Shown here one piece after another: positions 41,189-41,652 of a DNA stretch of 41,652 nt; the stretch's first letter is position 1, and each line of letters begins with the position of its first letter. The notes under the pieces are model-generated. The model saw only the letters and a program-made list of their open reading frames with translations. It was not told where the DNA came from and did not search any database. Source of the DNA: Ophiocordyceps camponoti-saundersi (nom. inval.) (Eukaryota; Ascomycota; Sordariomycetes; Hypocreales; Ophiocordycipitaceae); contig PDHQ01000295.1 of assembly GCA_003339415.1 (NCBI GenBank), positions 1 to 41,652 on the forward strand. The letters run 5' to 3'. The position numbers were made by a program, and so were the translations under genes.

Positions 41189-41328
41189 TTAATTATTTTT
41201 ACCTTATTAAGTTTTTTCGAAATACTCTTTCTTTTCTTATAAGAATAAAAATAACTAATTAACTAACTAACTATTATTTATACCTTATATTATTCTTCTA
41301 TATTAAAGTTTATAAGGTTATAAACTAT
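41189..41328 (+). other. Short untranslated interval between E pol and polypurine tract
   Basis: About 140 bp, T-rich then AT-rich, no coding content. It contains a short AACTAACTAACTA run. Confidence 0.6.
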
Positions 41329-41341
41329 AAAAAGGGGAACG
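41329..41341 (+). promoter_or_regulatory. Polypurine tract of element E
   Basis: AAAAAGGGGAACG directly abuts the 3' LTR, which begins TATAATAATC at 41342. A purine run at this place primes plus-strand DNA synthesis in LTR elements, and its position confirms the LTR edge and the plus-strand orientation. Confidence 0.85.
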
Positions 41342-41652
41342 TATAATAATCTAAGATATAAATACTAGTTAAAAGTACTATTCTTATTATATAAGTAATA
41401 TTTATTATATAAATAGCTTAATAATATAATTTATATAATAAAGTAAAAATACTAGTATCTAGTATTTAAACTACGGCTAAACCTCGGAAAGTTAAACCCC
41501 GGATAATAAGTTAAGATAATAAAGATAAGAATAACGAATAAAATTCCTAAGATAAGAAGAACAGTTAGAGACGGTTAAAAACGGAAAGAAATATTAGCTA
41601 TTATAAATAAAGAATTATCTATTATAATTTATTATTAGCCTAGAAGCTAATA
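41342..41652 (+). repeat. 3' LTR of element E, possibly incomplete
   Basis: Repeats 34083-34393 with a few transitions. The window ends at CTAATA, which may be the true LTR end or a cut. The right target duplication ATCTT is predicted just outside the LTR. Confidence 0.88.

Larger units (their letters stand above)
34083..41652 (+). mobile_element. Element E: Ty3/gypsy chromovirus, 3' LTR cut by the window end
   Basis: The first 311 bp (34083-34393) recur at 41342-41652, giving LTRs that start TATAATAATC (TGTAATAATC-type before RIP). Between them lie a leader, gag, protease, reverse transcriptase, RNase H, integrase and chromodomain on the plus strand. Gag is in frame 0 and pol in frame 2 modulo 3, i.e. 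pol is at -1 relative to gag. No indel breaks pol over about 3.9 kb, and the D-S-G, YLDD and D-D-35-E residues are still encoded. TAA/TAG codons in Gln and Trp positions still prevent translation. It is inserted in C2 and is the least mutated element in the window. Confidence 0.92.

Overview
This window looks like an AT-rich, gene-free repeat block from a filamentous ascomycete genome (Pezizomycotina). It consists almost entirely of nested transposable elements destroyed by repeat-induced point mutation (RIP). The dinucleotides CA and TG are nearly absent over most of the 41.6 kb, while TA is everywhere and CpG survives (ACGCGT boxes, GCGCGGCGCG islands). That is the footprint of CpA-to-TpA mutation on both strands. 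Where protein families can still be read, they are broken almost only by TAA/TAG in place of Trp or Gln codons and by G-to-A or C-to-T missense changes. I see no intact host gene, tRNA, rRNA, CRISPR array or bacterial-type operon. The species cannot be named from the sequence.

Layout. 1-260: a small cluster of palindromes built on GACTAACTAAA. About 261-6690: an unidentified degraded sequence (region D), split by element A1 (527-4109). About 6690-12231: a left-truncated element A4, whose LTR is split by the complete element A2 (8133-11811). 12232-15773: unidentified degraded sequence (region F). 15774-17402 and 22319-34082: two direct copies (C1, C2) of an unidentified repeat. C1 is interrupted by element A3 (17403-21025). 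C2 is interrupted by a 10.2-kb Ty3/gypsy element, B (22915-33070), and then by a second Ty3/gypsy element, E, from 34083 to the window end.

Three families of LTR element can be bounded to the base. Family A (A1-A4) has LTRs of about 508 bp with perfect 5-bp target duplications (AATAG, ATAAA, GTAAT) and a 2.5-2.7 kb interior in which I find no gag or pol, so it looks non-autonomous. Its LTR carries a TATA box preceded by up to three ACGCGT boxes. Element B has 594-bp LTRs and a 5-bp target duplication. It keeps recognisable protease, reverse transcriptase, integrase and chromodomain segments, plus an extra coding-like stretch of about 580 codons between pol and the 3' LTR. Element E is a chromovirus whose whole pol frame, from protease to chromodomain, is still colinear over 3.9 kb, and whose catalytic residues are largely intact. 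It is the least degraded and probably the youngest insertion.

Nesting gives a relative order: C, D and A4 came before the A, B and E copies that interrupt them. Intact paralogous sites in C1 show what C2 looked like before B and E inserted. The most unusual observations are the extra gene of element B, the ACGCGT promoter array in the A LTRs, the duplicated polypurine tract of E, and the (ATT)n tracts that differ several-fold in length between A copies.
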